Shown one piece after another: positions 7,444 through 15,265 of a DNA stretch of 31,881 bases (positions are counted from its first letter, which is position 1; each line of letters opens with the position of its first letter). The notes under the pieces were generated by a model that saw only the letters and a list, made by a program, of their open reading frames with translations, was not told the DNA's origin and searched no databases. Origin of the DNA: Dethiosulfatibacter sp. GTDB lineage: Bacteria > Bacillota_A > Clostridia > Tissierellales > Dethiosulfatibacteraceae. Both the position numbers and the translations under genes were made by a program. The stretch lies in assembly GCA_019084435.1 (NCBI GenBank), contig JAHRFV010000049.1, positions 1 through 31,881 on the forward strand, written 5' to 3'.

Positions 7444-7570
7444 ATTAACAGGGTTCTTGGATTCAGGTGGCGTTTCAAACGCGATCTGAACCTTAGAAAC
7501 CGTTATCCAGGGACTTTACAGTGCTTATCTCCCACTGAAGTGGGAGTCTTAGCACCGTTAGTCATCGGAT
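7444..7570 (+). repeat. Dispersed structured intergenic repeat, long copy
   Basis: This is the inverted partner of 2743-2834. It contains AACAGGGTTCTT (7447-7458), AAACCGTTATCCAGGGACT (7497-7515) and GTTAGTCATCGGAT (7557-7570), each the exact reverse complement of a block in the first copy. It has an extra nested hairpin: TTCAG/CTGAA outside GCGTTT/AAACGC, at about 7462-7490. The hairpin at about 7521-7554 (GTGCTTA, CTCCCACT/AGTGGGAG, TTAGCAC) matches the stem at 2758-2795 in position. An open frame across it (7426-7623) has no support as a gene. Confidence 0.7.
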
Positions 7571-7582
7571 TACGCTTTGCTA

Positions 7583-7831
7583 CTATCTTAAATAAGGACC
7601 ATGGTCATAATATGACTGTTTAATTCTGTCTCTGTCTTTTTCAACTTGCTGCATCAGTAAAATCTGTTCAATATCATTCTCGGATTTTATAACTGTAAAA
7701 GTTGGTAATATATTCCTGATTGATAAAGATAACTTTCTATTTATGATTGCTATAGCATGAGCCATTTTATTTACCTCCGTTTTTTTGGTTGCTTCTTCGT
7801 TTTCTTTATTCTTGTTGAATGTGGTTTCCAT
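7583..7831 (-). CDS. Small protein of unknown function
   Basis: The reading frame encodes 82 residues with a Lys/Glu/Asn-rich N-terminus and an amphipathic remainder containing IINRKLSLSIRNIL and a charged C-terminus ending in HGPYLR. The family was not recognised, and no signal peptide or membrane helix is clear. Two starts have good ribosome binding sites: ATG at 7831 with AGAAGGAG upstream, and internal ATG at 7765 with GGAGGT (7773-7778) spaced 7 nt, giving a 60-residue form MAHAIAIINRKL... A plausible promoter lies at 7864-7892. The gene stands alone between the convergent liaR operon and the divergent cyclase gene. Its reality rests on the translation and promoter signals only. Confidence 0.55.
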   Translation of the reverse strand: METTFNKNKENEEATKKTEVNKMAHAIAIINRKLSLSIRNILPTFTVIKSENDIEQILLMQQVEKDRDRIKQSYYDHGPYLR

Positions 7832-7863
7832 AGGTGGTACTCCTTCTGCAACTTCTTGAACTT

Positions 7864-7892
7864 ATTATAACCTTTATGATAATAGTAATTAA
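7864..7892 (-). promoter_or_regulatory. Putative promoter of the small minus-strand gene
   Basis: On the minus strand TTAATT (7887-7892) is followed after 17 bp by a perfect TATAAT (7864-7869), about 30 bp before the start at 7831. The -35 matches the consensus only in part. Confidence 0.4.
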
Positions 7893-8051
7893 CGGTCTAA
7901 GGGCTCCTTTTTATTAGGTCTCAAGGGTGTTTTAATCTCAGCCTTAAGGTGGATAATTTAAATAATTCGACTGGAAAATGACTCATAACCATGTTACAAT
8001 GATACAATCTCTAATACCCAATATGATGAGATGAAATAAAGGAGGTTATTC

Positions 8052-8681
8052 ATGTATATTGATCTAACTCATACGATAGAACAAAACATGCCTTTCTATC
8101 CGGGAACAGGTGCGCCGAAAATCAAACAAAAGAACACGGTAGATATAGATGGTTTTGCTGAGGTCGAGATCAGTTTCTATTCCCATACAGGCACTCATAT
8201 GGATGCGCCGGCTCATATGGTCAAGGGTGGGATGACCCTTGATGAATACCCAATTGAACATTTCTTTGGGAAGGCATTTTTACTGGACTTGAGAGAAGGA
8301 ATACCTTATTTGGACACTCTGATTCAATTGAAGCCTGAATTGGAATCTGTCGACTTCATAATTCTTTATACGGGTTGGAGTGACTATTGGGGAGAAAAAC
8401 GATATTTTGTAGACTTTCCGATTTTGCCCCTTGAGCATGTTAACTGGTTAATGAGTCTTGGCATAAAAGGCTTCGGTGTGGATGCTATTTCTATTGATCC
8501 TGTCGATACCACAACCTTTGAAAACCATCATGCGGTTTTCAGTAAGGGTGGAACTATCACGGAGAATCTGACCAATCTCAATGCTATTATTTCTCCATTC
8601 TTCGATATCATCATGCTGCCGTTGAAAAACAAAAACAGTGACGGAATATCAATAAGAGCAGTAGCAGTTGTAGATGCCTAA
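8052..8681 (+). CDS. Cyclase-family metal-dependent hydrolase (kynurenine formamidase-like)
   Basis: This 209-residue protein of the cyclase family (PF04199) shows the metal-binding motif H45-TGTH49-M-D51-APAH55, preceded by DLTHTIEQNMPFYPG. The family includes kynurenine formamidases, isatin hydrolases and uncharacterised amidohydrolases that bind Zn or Mn. Later family residues include GVDAISIDP and FENHHAVF. AAAGGAGG (8037-8044) is well spaced to ATG 8052. No tryptophan-degradation genes are nearby, so the formamidase name should not be taken as function. The gene precedes two RarD-like transporters with only a 73-bp gap and may be co-transcribed with them. Confidence 0.85.
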   Translation: MYIDLTHTIEQNMPFYPGTGAPKIKQKNTVDIDGFAEVEISFYSHTGTHMDAPAHMVKGGMTLDEYPIEHFFGKAFLLDLREGIPYLDTLIQLKPELESVDFIILYTGWSDYWGEKRYFVDFPILPLEHVNWLMSLGIKGFGVDAISIDPVDTTTFENHHAVFSKGGTITENLTNLNAIISPFFDIIMLPLKNKNSDGISIRAVAVVDA

Positions 8682-8754
8682 TAATTATGATAAGATTAAT
8701 GAATGTAATTATTTAAACATCAAACGAGCAATACCCAATAATTAAGAGGATTAT

Positions 8755-9639
8755 ATGGATCGAAAAGAGTATGTAAAAGGATTAATATTTGGTGGAGCAG
8801 CCTTTGTTATGTGGGGATTGCTGCCACTATATTGGAGAACAGTCAGCGCCATCAGCCCGTATCAAATATTCACTCAGCGGGTTTTTTGGTCTTTTTTAGT
8901 GGTTGCAATCCTATTGAGACTAAGAGGGGAGTGGGGATTTTTCACTAAACTTCTGAAGGATAAGAACAATTGGTTGGCAGCCTTAGGACCTTCATTCGCA
9001 ATTGCCATCAATTGGCTATTATTCATATGGTCAGTCAATAATGGCTATGTTATTGAGGCTAGCCTTGGGTATTATATAAATCCTTTGATTTTCACATTGA
9101 TTGGCGTTGTGATATTGAAAGAAAAACTAAATAGGCTTCAAACAGTAGGTATTATATTTGCAGTAATTGGTGTGTTGATAAAATCGATATCCTATGGACA
9201 AATACCTTTTATAGCTTTGACTCTGGCGACAACATTCGCTTTCTATGGGTTTATGAAGAAAAAATCACCATTGAAATCACTATATGGACTGGGATTTGAA
9301 ACATTGGTGGTTAGTATACCCGCTTTCCCGTTTTTATTAATGGTGGAGTTTCAGGGCAGGGGTGTTGCCGGGAATCTTCCTTGGTACTTTTGGCTTATGA
9401 TTGCTTTTAGTGGATTGGCGACTGCCATACCGCTATTGTTGTACTCTGAGGGAACGAAAAGATTACCTTTGAGTGTCGTAGGATTCTTGCAATACATTTA
9501 TCCGACTCTGGTTTTATTGTTAGGAATTTTTATTTTTGGAGAAGCATTTGACTTGGCTTCAGGCATAGCGTTTGGATTCATATGGATTGGATTGGGTTTT
9601 TTTTCATATTCTCAATACAAATTACTTTCAACAAATTAA
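8755..9639 (+). CDS. rarD: RarD-like EamA-family transporter, copy 1
   Basis: This 294-residue membrane protein has ten predicted hydrophobic helices and EamA/DMT architecture. Family features include FVMWGLLPLYWRTVSAISPY near the N-terminus, LLFIWSVNNGYVIEASLGY and the C-terminal GFLQYIYPTLVLLLGIFIFGE. RarD proteins are linked to chloramphenicol sensitivity by early genetics and are generally predicted metabolite exporters or permeases; the substrate is unknown. The ribosome binding site is AAGAGG just before ATG 8755. The next gene is a close paralogue with the same start region (MDRKEY) and a similar leader, so this is a tandem duplication. Confidence 0.88.
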   Translation: MDRKEYVKGLIFGGAAFVMWGLLPLYWRTVSAISPYQIFTQRVFWSFLVVAILLRLRGEWGFFTKLLKDKNNWLAALGPSFAIAINWLLFIWSVNNGYVIEASLGYYINPLIFTLIGVVILKEKLNRLQTVGIIFAVIGVLIKSISYGQIPFIALTLATTFAFYGFMKKKSPLKSLYGLGFETLVVSIPAFPFLLMVEFQGRGVAGNLPWYFWLMIAFSGLATAIPLLLYSEGTKRLPLSVVGFLQYIYPTLVLLLGIFIFGEAFDLASGIAFGFIWIGLGFFSYSQYKLLSTN

Positions 9640-9667
9640 TTTAAATGACAAAGTTAAGAGGCTTATA

Positions 9668-10585
9668 ATGGATCGAAAAGAGTATATCAAAGGACTTATA
9701 AATGGGGGAGGCGCATTTGCCATCTGGGGATTGCTGCCGTTATATTGGAAAACTGTTAGTGCCATAAGCCCCTATCAGCTATTTTCACACCGCGTCGTGT
9801 GGTCGTTCGTTTTTGTCACTATCTTGATGGTGCATAGAGGTGAATGGTCGTTATTTGTCAAGTTAATCTCCGACAGAAGAAACTGGGGAGCTGCTATACT
9901 GCCATCAATGATGATTTCTATTAACTGGCTGCTGTTTATATGGGCAGTTAACAGCGGATTCGTGATTGAGGCTAGTCTGGGTTATTACATCAATCCGTTG
10001 GTATTAACTCTACTAGGCCTTGTTTTTTTAAAGGAAAAGTTAAACAAGCTTCAAAAGACCGGTATTGCTTTTGCATTTTTAGGAGTTGTAATCAAGTCAT
10101 TCTACTATGGAAAGATTCCTTATGTTTCATTCGCTTTAGCTATATCATTTGCTTTTTATGGGTTTATGAAAAAGAAATCACCTCTGAAATCGCTGTATGG
10201 TCTGGGATTTGAGACACTGATTGCAGGCTTGTTTTTACTGCCATACCTATTATTTAATGAATTTTCAGGGAGCGGTATCACAGGCAATCTTCCATGGCAC
10301 TTTTGGTTGAAGATTTCCCTAAGTGGAATATTTACCGCTATTCCGTTAATATTGTTTGCAGAAGGCACCATGCGGCTCCCACTTAGCATTATGGGATTTC
10401 TCCAATATATAGCACCAACAGGTATGTTATTGCTAGGTGTCTTAGTTTTCGGTGAGCCTTTTGATATGGTGTCAGCCGTCTCTTTTGGACTTATCTGGAT
10501 AGGATTAGGGTTCTTTTCATATTCCCAATACAAGCTATTGTCGGAAGGCAAACAAAAAAGACCGAATATTCCTATCCGATCCTAA
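9668..10585 (+). CDS. rarD: RarD-like EamA-family transporter, copy 2
   Basis: This 306-residue paralogue of the preceding gene has the same start MDRKEY and long shared stretches such as FAFYGFMKKKSPLKSLYGLG and EASLGYYINPL. The frame is open from 9572, overlapping the first copy. ATG 9668 is the true start because it aligns with copy 1 and has AAGAGG (9655-9660) upstream. Divergence is spread along the protein (for example SVNNGY versus AVNSGF), so the duplication is not very recent. Copy 2 has an extra basic C-terminus (GKQKRPNIPIRS). Its substrate is unknown. It is followed by a minus-strand tRNA gene. Confidence 0.87.
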   Translation: MDRKEYIKGLINGGGAFAIWGLLPLYWKTVSAISPYQLFSHRVVWSFVFVTILMVHRGEWSLFVKLISDRRNWGAAILPSMMISINWLLFIWAVNSGFVIEASLGYYINPLVLTLLGLVFLKEKLNKLQKTGIAFAFLGVVIKSFYYGKIPYVSFALAISFAFYGFMKKKSPLKSLYGLGFETLIAGLFLLPYLLFNEFSGSGITGNLPWHFWLKISLSGIFTAIPLILFAEGTMRLPLSIMGFLQYIAPTGMLLLGVLVFGEPFDMVSAVSFGLIWIGLGFFSYSQYKLLSEGKQKRPNIPIRS

Positions 10586-10604
10586 TTCAAATCTTTTGAT
10601 GATA

Positions 10605-10678
10605 TGGAGCGGGTGATGGGAATCGAACCCACACAGCTGGCTTGGGAAGCCAGAACTCTACCACTAAGCAACACCCGC
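10605..10678 (-). tRNA. tRNA-Gly (anticodon CCC)
   Basis: On the minus strand this 74-nt tRNA starts with acceptor strand GCGGGTG (10672-10678), closed by CACCCGC (10609-10615), with discriminator T and encoded CCA. The anticodon arm is CTGGC-TTCCCAA-GCCAG, giving anticodon CCC. The T arm reads GTGGG-TTCGATT-CCCAT with one non-canonical closing pair. It reads glycine GGG codons. Confidence 0.93.
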
Positions 10679-10703
10679 ATGATTATACGCACATATTAAC
10701 GCT

Positions 10704-10732
10704 AGTACAGTTTAGCATAAAATAATTGCCAA
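10704..10732 (-). promoter_or_regulatory. Promoter of tRNA-Gly
   Basis: On the minus strand TTGGCA (10727-10732) and TGTACT (10704-10709) are spaced by 17 bp, about 26 bp before the tRNA. Confidence 0.5.
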
Positions 10733-10823
10733 GTCCATAGTGAAATTCAACAGATGAGGACGTGTCAGAAATGAGACATAACATTGTTAAATCATACAGG
10801 ATAATTAGAACGGAGGGACAAGA

Positions 10824-11864
10824 ATGTTGAAACTAACTAAACCACAAAGGCTCAATAGAGGCGACAAGGTTGCTACAGTCAGTCTGTCATGGGGTGGAGC
10901 CGGCGATGCCAATCTGATCTGGCGCTATGAGCAGGGCAAAAAAAGACTCCAGGAACAGTTTGGTTTGGAAGTGGTTGAAATGCCCAATACATTGAAAGGG
11001 ACAGCTTTTGTGTACCAAAATCCCGAGAAGCGAGCAGAAGATCTGATGGCAGCTTTTGCCGACCAATCCATTAAAGCCATATTCACATGTATCGGCGGAG
11101 ATGACAGCATCAGAATGTTGCCCTTTATTGATTTTGATGTCATAAGGAAAAATCCTAAGATACTTGTTGGTTACTCCGATACCACCATCACACATTTCAT
11201 GTGCCTGAAGGCTAATCTCTCAAGCTTTTACGGCCCATCGATTTTGGCTGAATTCGCAGAGAATATAAAGATGTTTGACTATACAGCCCATTGGTTTGAG
11301 AAGGCTGTCTTTGACCCATCTCCTATAGGCATGATACCTGTAGCGGAGCAGTGGACAGGAGATATAATCGAGTGGGACGAAAGCAATGCGCTGATTGAAA
11401 AAACCTTATACGAAAACCGGGGGTATGAGTTTCTTCAGGGCAAGGGTGTTGTCACAGGACGCCTTATAGGGGGTTGTCTCGAAGTAATGGAAATGATGAA
11501 AGGAACCTCTTTATGGCCTACTGATGACGTATTTGAGGATGCTATTCTGTTTTTTGAAACATCAGAGGATGTACCCGTACCATTTTTTGTTGAGTATTGG
11601 CTTAGAAACTATGGCATGCTCGGCATACTGCAGAAAGCAAAGGGAATAATCTTTGGCAAACCGTACCAGGAAAAATACTATGACGAATACAAGCTATCTA
11701 TCGAGAGAATCATTGTGAAGGAACTGGGATTGACTGATTTACCCATCATATACAACATGACATTCGGGCACAACCAACCCATGACTTGCCTGCCTTATGG
11801 ATCACTGGCAGAGATTGACTGTGATAGAAGGACGTTTTCAATACTGGAGGCTGGGGTTTTATGA
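10824..11864 (+). CDS. Peptidase S66 family protein (MccF/LD-carboxypeptidase-like)
   Basis: This 346-residue serine peptidase family protein includes muramoyl-tetrapeptide LD-carboxypeptidases and microcin C self-immunity protein MccF. The oxyanion and nucleophile elbow reads LVGYSDTT with nucleophile S118. The N-terminal loop SLSWGGAGDA and IFTCIGGDD are typical of the MccF-like branch. The catalytic Glu is probably in IGGCLEVMEMM and the His in TFGHNQPM. There is no signal peptide, so it acts in the cytosol, which fits recycling or detoxification of acylated or peptide substrates. Ribosome binding site GGAGGG precedes ATG 10824. Its stop overlaps the malQ start (ATGA), an unexpected coupling with a glucan enzyme. 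Confidence 0.85.
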   Translation: MLKLTKPQRLNRGDKVATVSLSWGGAGDANLIWRYEQGKKRLQEQFGLEVVEMPNTLKGTAFVYQNPEKRAEDLMAAFADQSIKAIFTCIGGDDSIRMLPFIDFDVIRKNPKILVGYSDTTITHFMCLKANLSSFYGPSILAEFAENIKMFDYTAHWFEKAVFDPSPIGMIPVAEQWTGDIIEWDESNALIEKTLYENRGYEFLQGKGVVTGRLIGGCLEVMEMMKGTSLWPTDDVFEDAILFFETSEDVPVPFFVEYWLRNYGMLGILQKAKGIIFGKPYQEKYYDEYKLSIERIIVKELGLTDLPIIYNMTFGHNQPMTCLPYGSLAEIDCDRRTFSILEAGVL

Positions 11865-13345
11865 TTGGAAAAAGATCAAGTGGCATTCTGATGCATATAT
11901 CGTCTCTACCGGGTGAGTATGGCATTGGGGATTTTGGAAAAGAGGCTTATGGATTTGTCGACTTTCTGATTAAATCCAAGCAGAGAAATTGGCAGATTCT
12001 ACCATTAGGAATCACTGGATATGGCGACTCTCCATACCAGAGTTTTTCTGCATTTGCCGGCAATCCTTACTTTATAGATTTGGAAGAACTTATTGACAGT
12101 GGTTTTCTTGACCGGCAGGAGATAAAGGATACATTTTTGGGTAGCAATCCCCACAAGGTTGATTATGCAACACTTTACAACAATAAGATGGCAATATTGA
12201 AAAAAGCATATGAGAACAGTTATAACAAACTCAGAGAAGAACTACAATCCTTTTACATGGAGCATGAAGACTGGTTAAGGGAGTTCTCTCTTTTTATGTC
12301 TATCAAGTCCCTGTTTAATAACCAATCATGGACTAAATGGGATGATGAATTTAAGCAGTTTGATTCTGAAGAAGTCAGACGATTTGAAACGGAGCATGAG
12401 TGGGAAATGTTTTTTTGGGTTTTCACCCAGTATTATTTCCTAAAACAATGGCAAAAATTGAAAAAATATGCCAACGACAACGGCATAAGCATTATAGGAG
12501 ATTTACCAATTTATGTGTCTGAAGACAGTGCGGACGTATGGGCAAACTCAAAGCTTTTCAATTTGGATGAAGCAAAGACACCTGTCACTGTCGCTGGATG
12601 TCCACCGGATGCCTTTTCAGCAACTGGACAGTTATGGGGAAATCCTATTTATGACTGGGAAATTATGGAGAATAATCAGTACAACTGGTGGATCAAGAGA
12701 ATCAAATTCTCTTTTGAATTGTATGATAGCCTGAGAATAGATCATTTCAGAGGCTTTGAATCCTACTGGGAAATCAAGTACGGAGCTGAAAATGCCATAC
12801 ACGGACAATGGATTAAAGGTCCTGGCATGAAATTGTTTAACAGAATCAAAGAGGTGTTGGGAGATTTGGATATCATAGCAGAGGATCTGGGTTTTCTGAC
12901 AGAGGATGTATACCAATTAATAGCAGATTCGGGTTTTCCCGGAATGAAAGTGCTTCAGTTTGCATTTGATCCCAGGGAGGCAAGTGATTATCTGCCCCAC
13001 AACTATAATCAAAATAGTGTCGTATACACCGGAACCCACGACAACGAAACATCTGTTGGGTGGTTTGACAGTATCCCCAAAGAGGATTTTCTGTATGCGG
13101 TCAGATATTTGAAACTGAATTACGATGAGGGGCTTCATTGGGGACTCATAAGAGGTGCCTGGAGTTCAGTCTCAAATCTGGCTATAGCGCCAATGCAGGA
13201 TTTCCTGGGATTGGATAACACAGCGAGGATGAACAAGCCGTCTACCATTGGTGATAATTGGACTTGGCGAATGGACAAAGCTGCTTTGACTGATGAGCTG
13301 GCTCGAAAGATTGCCGAGCTTACAGAGCTCTATAAACGAGGATAG
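11861..13345 (+). CDS. malQ: 4-alpha-glucanotransferase (GH77 amylomaltase)
   Basis: This 494-residue amylomaltase transfers alpha-1,4-glucan chains between maltodextrins and releases glucose. GH77 motifs run in order: SSLPGEYGIGDFG, LPLGITGYGDSPYQSFSAFA, GDLPIYVSEDSADVW, the nucleophile D294 in LRIDHFRGFE, the acid/base E341 in IAEDLG and transition-state stabiliser D394 in YTGTHDNETS. Its length is normal for the compact bacterial form. It starts inside the S66 gene by a 4-base overlap and ends before a perfect palindromic terminator shared with the convergent oligo-1,6-glucosidase gene. It belongs to the alpha-glucan utilisation region, processing maltooligosaccharides possibly made or released by the GH13 enzymes. 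Confidence 0.95.
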   Translation: MIGKRSSGILMHISSLPGEYGIGDFGKEAYGFVDFLIKSKQRNWQILPLGITGYGDSPYQSFSAFAGNPYFIDLEELIDSGFLDRQEIKDTFLGSNPHKVDYATLYNNKMAILKKAYENSYNKLREELQSFYMEHEDWLREFSLFMSIKSLFNNQSWTKWDDEFKQFDSEEVRRFETEHEWEMFFWVFTQYYFLKQWQKLKKYANDNGISIIGDLPIYVSEDSADVWANSKLFNLDEAKTPVTVAGCPPDAFSATGQLWGNPIYDWEIMENNQYNWWIKRIKFSFELYDSLRIDHFRGFESYWEIKYGAENAIHGQWIKGPGMKLFNRIKEVLGDLDIIAEDLGFLTEDVYQLIADSGFPGMKVLQFAFDPREASDYLPHNYNQNSVVYTGTHDNETSVGWFDSIPKEDFLYAVRYLKLNYDEGLHWGLIRGAWSSVSNLAIAPMQDFLGLDNTARMNKPSTIGDNWTWRMDKAALTDELARKIAELTELYKRG

Positions 13346-13355
13346 AATATAACAT

Positions 13356-13383
13356 AATGGGACCTTGTTAACAAGGTCCCATT
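13356..13383. terminator. Bidirectional terminator between malQ and the GH13 gene
   Basis: This is a perfect 28-nt palindrome (14 bp per half, core GGGACCTTGTTAACAAGGTC) starting with AAT and ending with ATT. A short run of five Ts follows at 13388-13392. It lies between two convergent genes and can serve both. Confidence 0.85.
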
Positions 13384-13410
13384 AGCAATTTTTGATATCA
13401 ACAGTATTAA

Positions 13411-15084
13411 CTACATCGTTACTTCATAGACCACAGATTCATACGGCCTCAGCTTCAATGCGGACAAATCGGAAGAACTGTCCTGATAGTTGCTTATGAC
13501 GATTTGAATCGCCTTCTCATCAAACGACCTTTCCAATATCTTGTCTGTAAAGTTGGATACAATCAGTAATGCCTTACGGTCGGTATAGCGCATATAGCTA
13601 TAAACCTCAGGATCCTTTGAATGAAGAAGTTGATGTCTGCCATAGACTATCACATCAGAGAAGTCACCGCTTCGTCTCAGGGCAATTAATTTCTGATAAT
13701 GATAAAAAACGGAATCAGGATCATCAAGGGCTGCTTGAGCATTGATGGACTTGTAGTTGTCATTCATCTTGAGCCAAGGTTTTCCCGTTGAAAACCCACC
13801 ATTGAGCTTATTGTTCCAATGCATGGGTGCTCTCGCATTGTCCCGTGAAAACGGACGGATTATTTTAAGTGCTTCTTCATTAGATAAACCCTCATCATTT
13901 GTCAAAATATCATATTTGTGATGGTCCAATAAATCATTGTATTCATCGATTGAATTATGATAGGTATTGGTCATTCCAAGCTCCTCGCCTTGATAGACAT
14001 AAGGTGTTCCATCCATGAAGTGCAGAGTATTGGCGAGCATTTTAGCACTTATAACCCGATAAACCTTATCATTTCCAAAGCGGGAAACCGCTCTTGCCTG
14101 ATCATGATTTGACCAATAAAGGCTGTTCCATCCCTGATTGTGGAGGTTCTCTTGCCATCTTGTCATGATCTCCTTGAACTGAACCAGATCCAGTTCTTTT
14201 TTTGCTGCAAAATTGCTATCCTTGTCTAGATCCATGTGCTCGAATTGAAACACCATCCCCAGTTCATGTCGATTTGGATGAGAATACAGCTTGCCTTCAA
14301 ACGTGGTGACCATAGGTGTCTCTCCAACAGTCAACACATCATAGTGGCTGAGGACTTTGTCATTGATTTCTCTGAGATATTGATGGGCGAGTGAGTGATT
14401 GGCGAAGTGGTCGATCCCCATGACGCCGATCCCCTCCAATGCGCCATCTGGATAATCAGAAGGCTTACCGATCAGATTGATGACATCCATTCTGAAACCT
14501 CCAATGCCTTTATCAAGCCAGAACCTCATAATATCATGGATGGCATTTCTGACCTGAGGATTAGCCCAGTTCAAGTCAGGCTGCTTTTTACTGAAAAGAT
14601 GCAAATAACACTCTCCTGTTTCCTCATCGAAATCCCAAGCGCTTCTCGTAAACCAGGAGTTCCAGTTGTTTGGCATTGAACCATCAGCCTTTGGTTTTTG
14701 CCATATGTACCAATCTCGTTTGTCATTATCTATTGAAGATCGGGATTCTACAAACCAGGGGTGCTCGTCACTGGTATGGTTGACGACAAGGTCCATGATA
14801 ATTTTGATTTCTCGTTTATCGGCTTCAGCTATCATATCCTCAAAATCAGACATTGTGCCATATTCCGGAGCTATAGACATATAGTCGGAGACATCATAAC
14901 CGTTGTCAGCCATTGGGGAAGGGTAGATCGGACTCATCCAAATCACATTGACGCCCAGCTCTTTTAAGTAATCCAGTTTTTCTATCACACCCCTCAGATC
15001 GCCAATGCCATCACCATTGGAATCGTTAAAGCTTCTGGGGTATATCTGATACACCACTGCTTGGTGCCACCATTTTTTATCCAT
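13411..15084 (-). CDS. malL: GH13_31 oligo-1,6-glucosidase / alpha-glucosidase
   Basis: This 557-residue intracellular exo-alpha-glucosidase of GH13 subfamily 31 has the catalytic triad D200 (GFRMDVIN), E255 (VGETP) and D328 (SNHDQ). Other family motifs are WWHQAVVYQIYPRSF and MDLVVNHTSDEH. The residue after the nucleophile is Val. In Bacillus oligo-1,6-glucosidase this position (Val200) favours alpha-1,6 bonds, whereas maltose-preferring relatives tend to have Ala, so isomalto-oligosaccharide or panose cleavage is likely; this is an inference. The ribosome binding site is GGGAGG on the minus strand. A good promoter lies at 15134-15162. It is convergent with malQ and is not part of the ABC operon. 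Confidence 0.93.
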   Translation of the reverse strand: MDKKWWHQAVVYQIYPRSFNDSNGDGIGDLRGVIEKLDYLKELGVNVIWMSPIYPSPMADNGYDVSDYMSIAPEYGTMSDFEDMIAEADKREIKIIMDLVVNHTSDEHPWFVESRSSIDNDKRDWYIWQKPKADGSMPNNWNSWFTRSAWDFDEETGECYLHLFSKKQPDLNWANPQVRNAIHDIMRFWLDKGIGGFRMDVINLIGKPSDYPDGALEGIGVMGIDHFANHSLAHQYLREINDKVLSHYDVLTVGETPMVTTFEGKLYSHPNRHELGMVFQFEHMDLDKDSNFAAKKELDLVQFKEIMTRWQENLHNQGWNSLYWSNHDQARAVSRFGNDKVYRVISAKMLANTLHFMDGTPYVYQGEELGMTNTYHNSIDEYNDLLDHHKYDILTNDEGLSNEEALKIIRPFSRDNARAPMHWNNKLNGGFSTGKPWLKMNDNYKSINAQAALDDPDSVFYHYQKLIALRRSGDFSDVIVYGRHQLLHSKDPEVYSYMRYTDRKALLIVSNFTDKILERSFDEKAIQIVISNYQDSSSDLSALKLRPYESVVYEVTM

Positions 15085-15133
15085 TTTATAAATCCTCCCA
15101 TTTTTTTGATAAATCCATCCTAATCATAACCTA

Positions 15134-15162
15134 ATATTAACGTTTCAATGGAATTATTGCAA
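15134..15162 (-). promoter_or_regulatory. Promoter of the oligo-1,6-glucosidase gene, with possible operator
   Basis: On the minus strand TTGCAA (15157-15162) and TAATAT (15134-15139) are spaced by 17 bp. The spacer end carries GAAACGTT, a LacI-family-like half palindrome with central CG, placed just as the GAAACCGGTTTC operators sit in the two other promoters of this locus but two bases shorter. Binding by the local regulator is uncertain. Confidence 0.55.
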
Positions 15163-15189
15163 GATAGCATGATTCATTCATCTTGTTGT

Positions 15190-15218
15190 TTGACAGATTA
15201 TATCCTCGGGCATATAGT
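15190..15218 (+). promoter_or_regulatory. Promoter of the peroxiredoxin-like gene
   Basis: A consensus TTGACA (15190-15195) and TATAGT (15213-15218) are spaced by 17 bp, about 48 bp before the ATG at 15266. No palindromic operator is visible in it. Confidence 0.7.
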
Positions 15219-15265
15219 TAAATCAAATGATATACTTAAAATCCAGATAAGGTAGGTAGATTGTT

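Noticed and set aside
7426..7623. 65-codon open frame across the repeat element
   Set aside because: It runs through several hairpins of the repeat, has no ribosome binding site and has no family features.
8012..8739. Shared AATACCCAATA upstream of the cyclase gene and of the first rarD gene
   Set aside because: It is an AT-rich 11-nt match without symmetry or fixed position relative to a promoter. Chance cannot be excluded.
10156..10551. 131-codon minus-strand open frame
   Set aside because: It is antisense to the second rarD gene and shows no protein family features or ribosome binding site.
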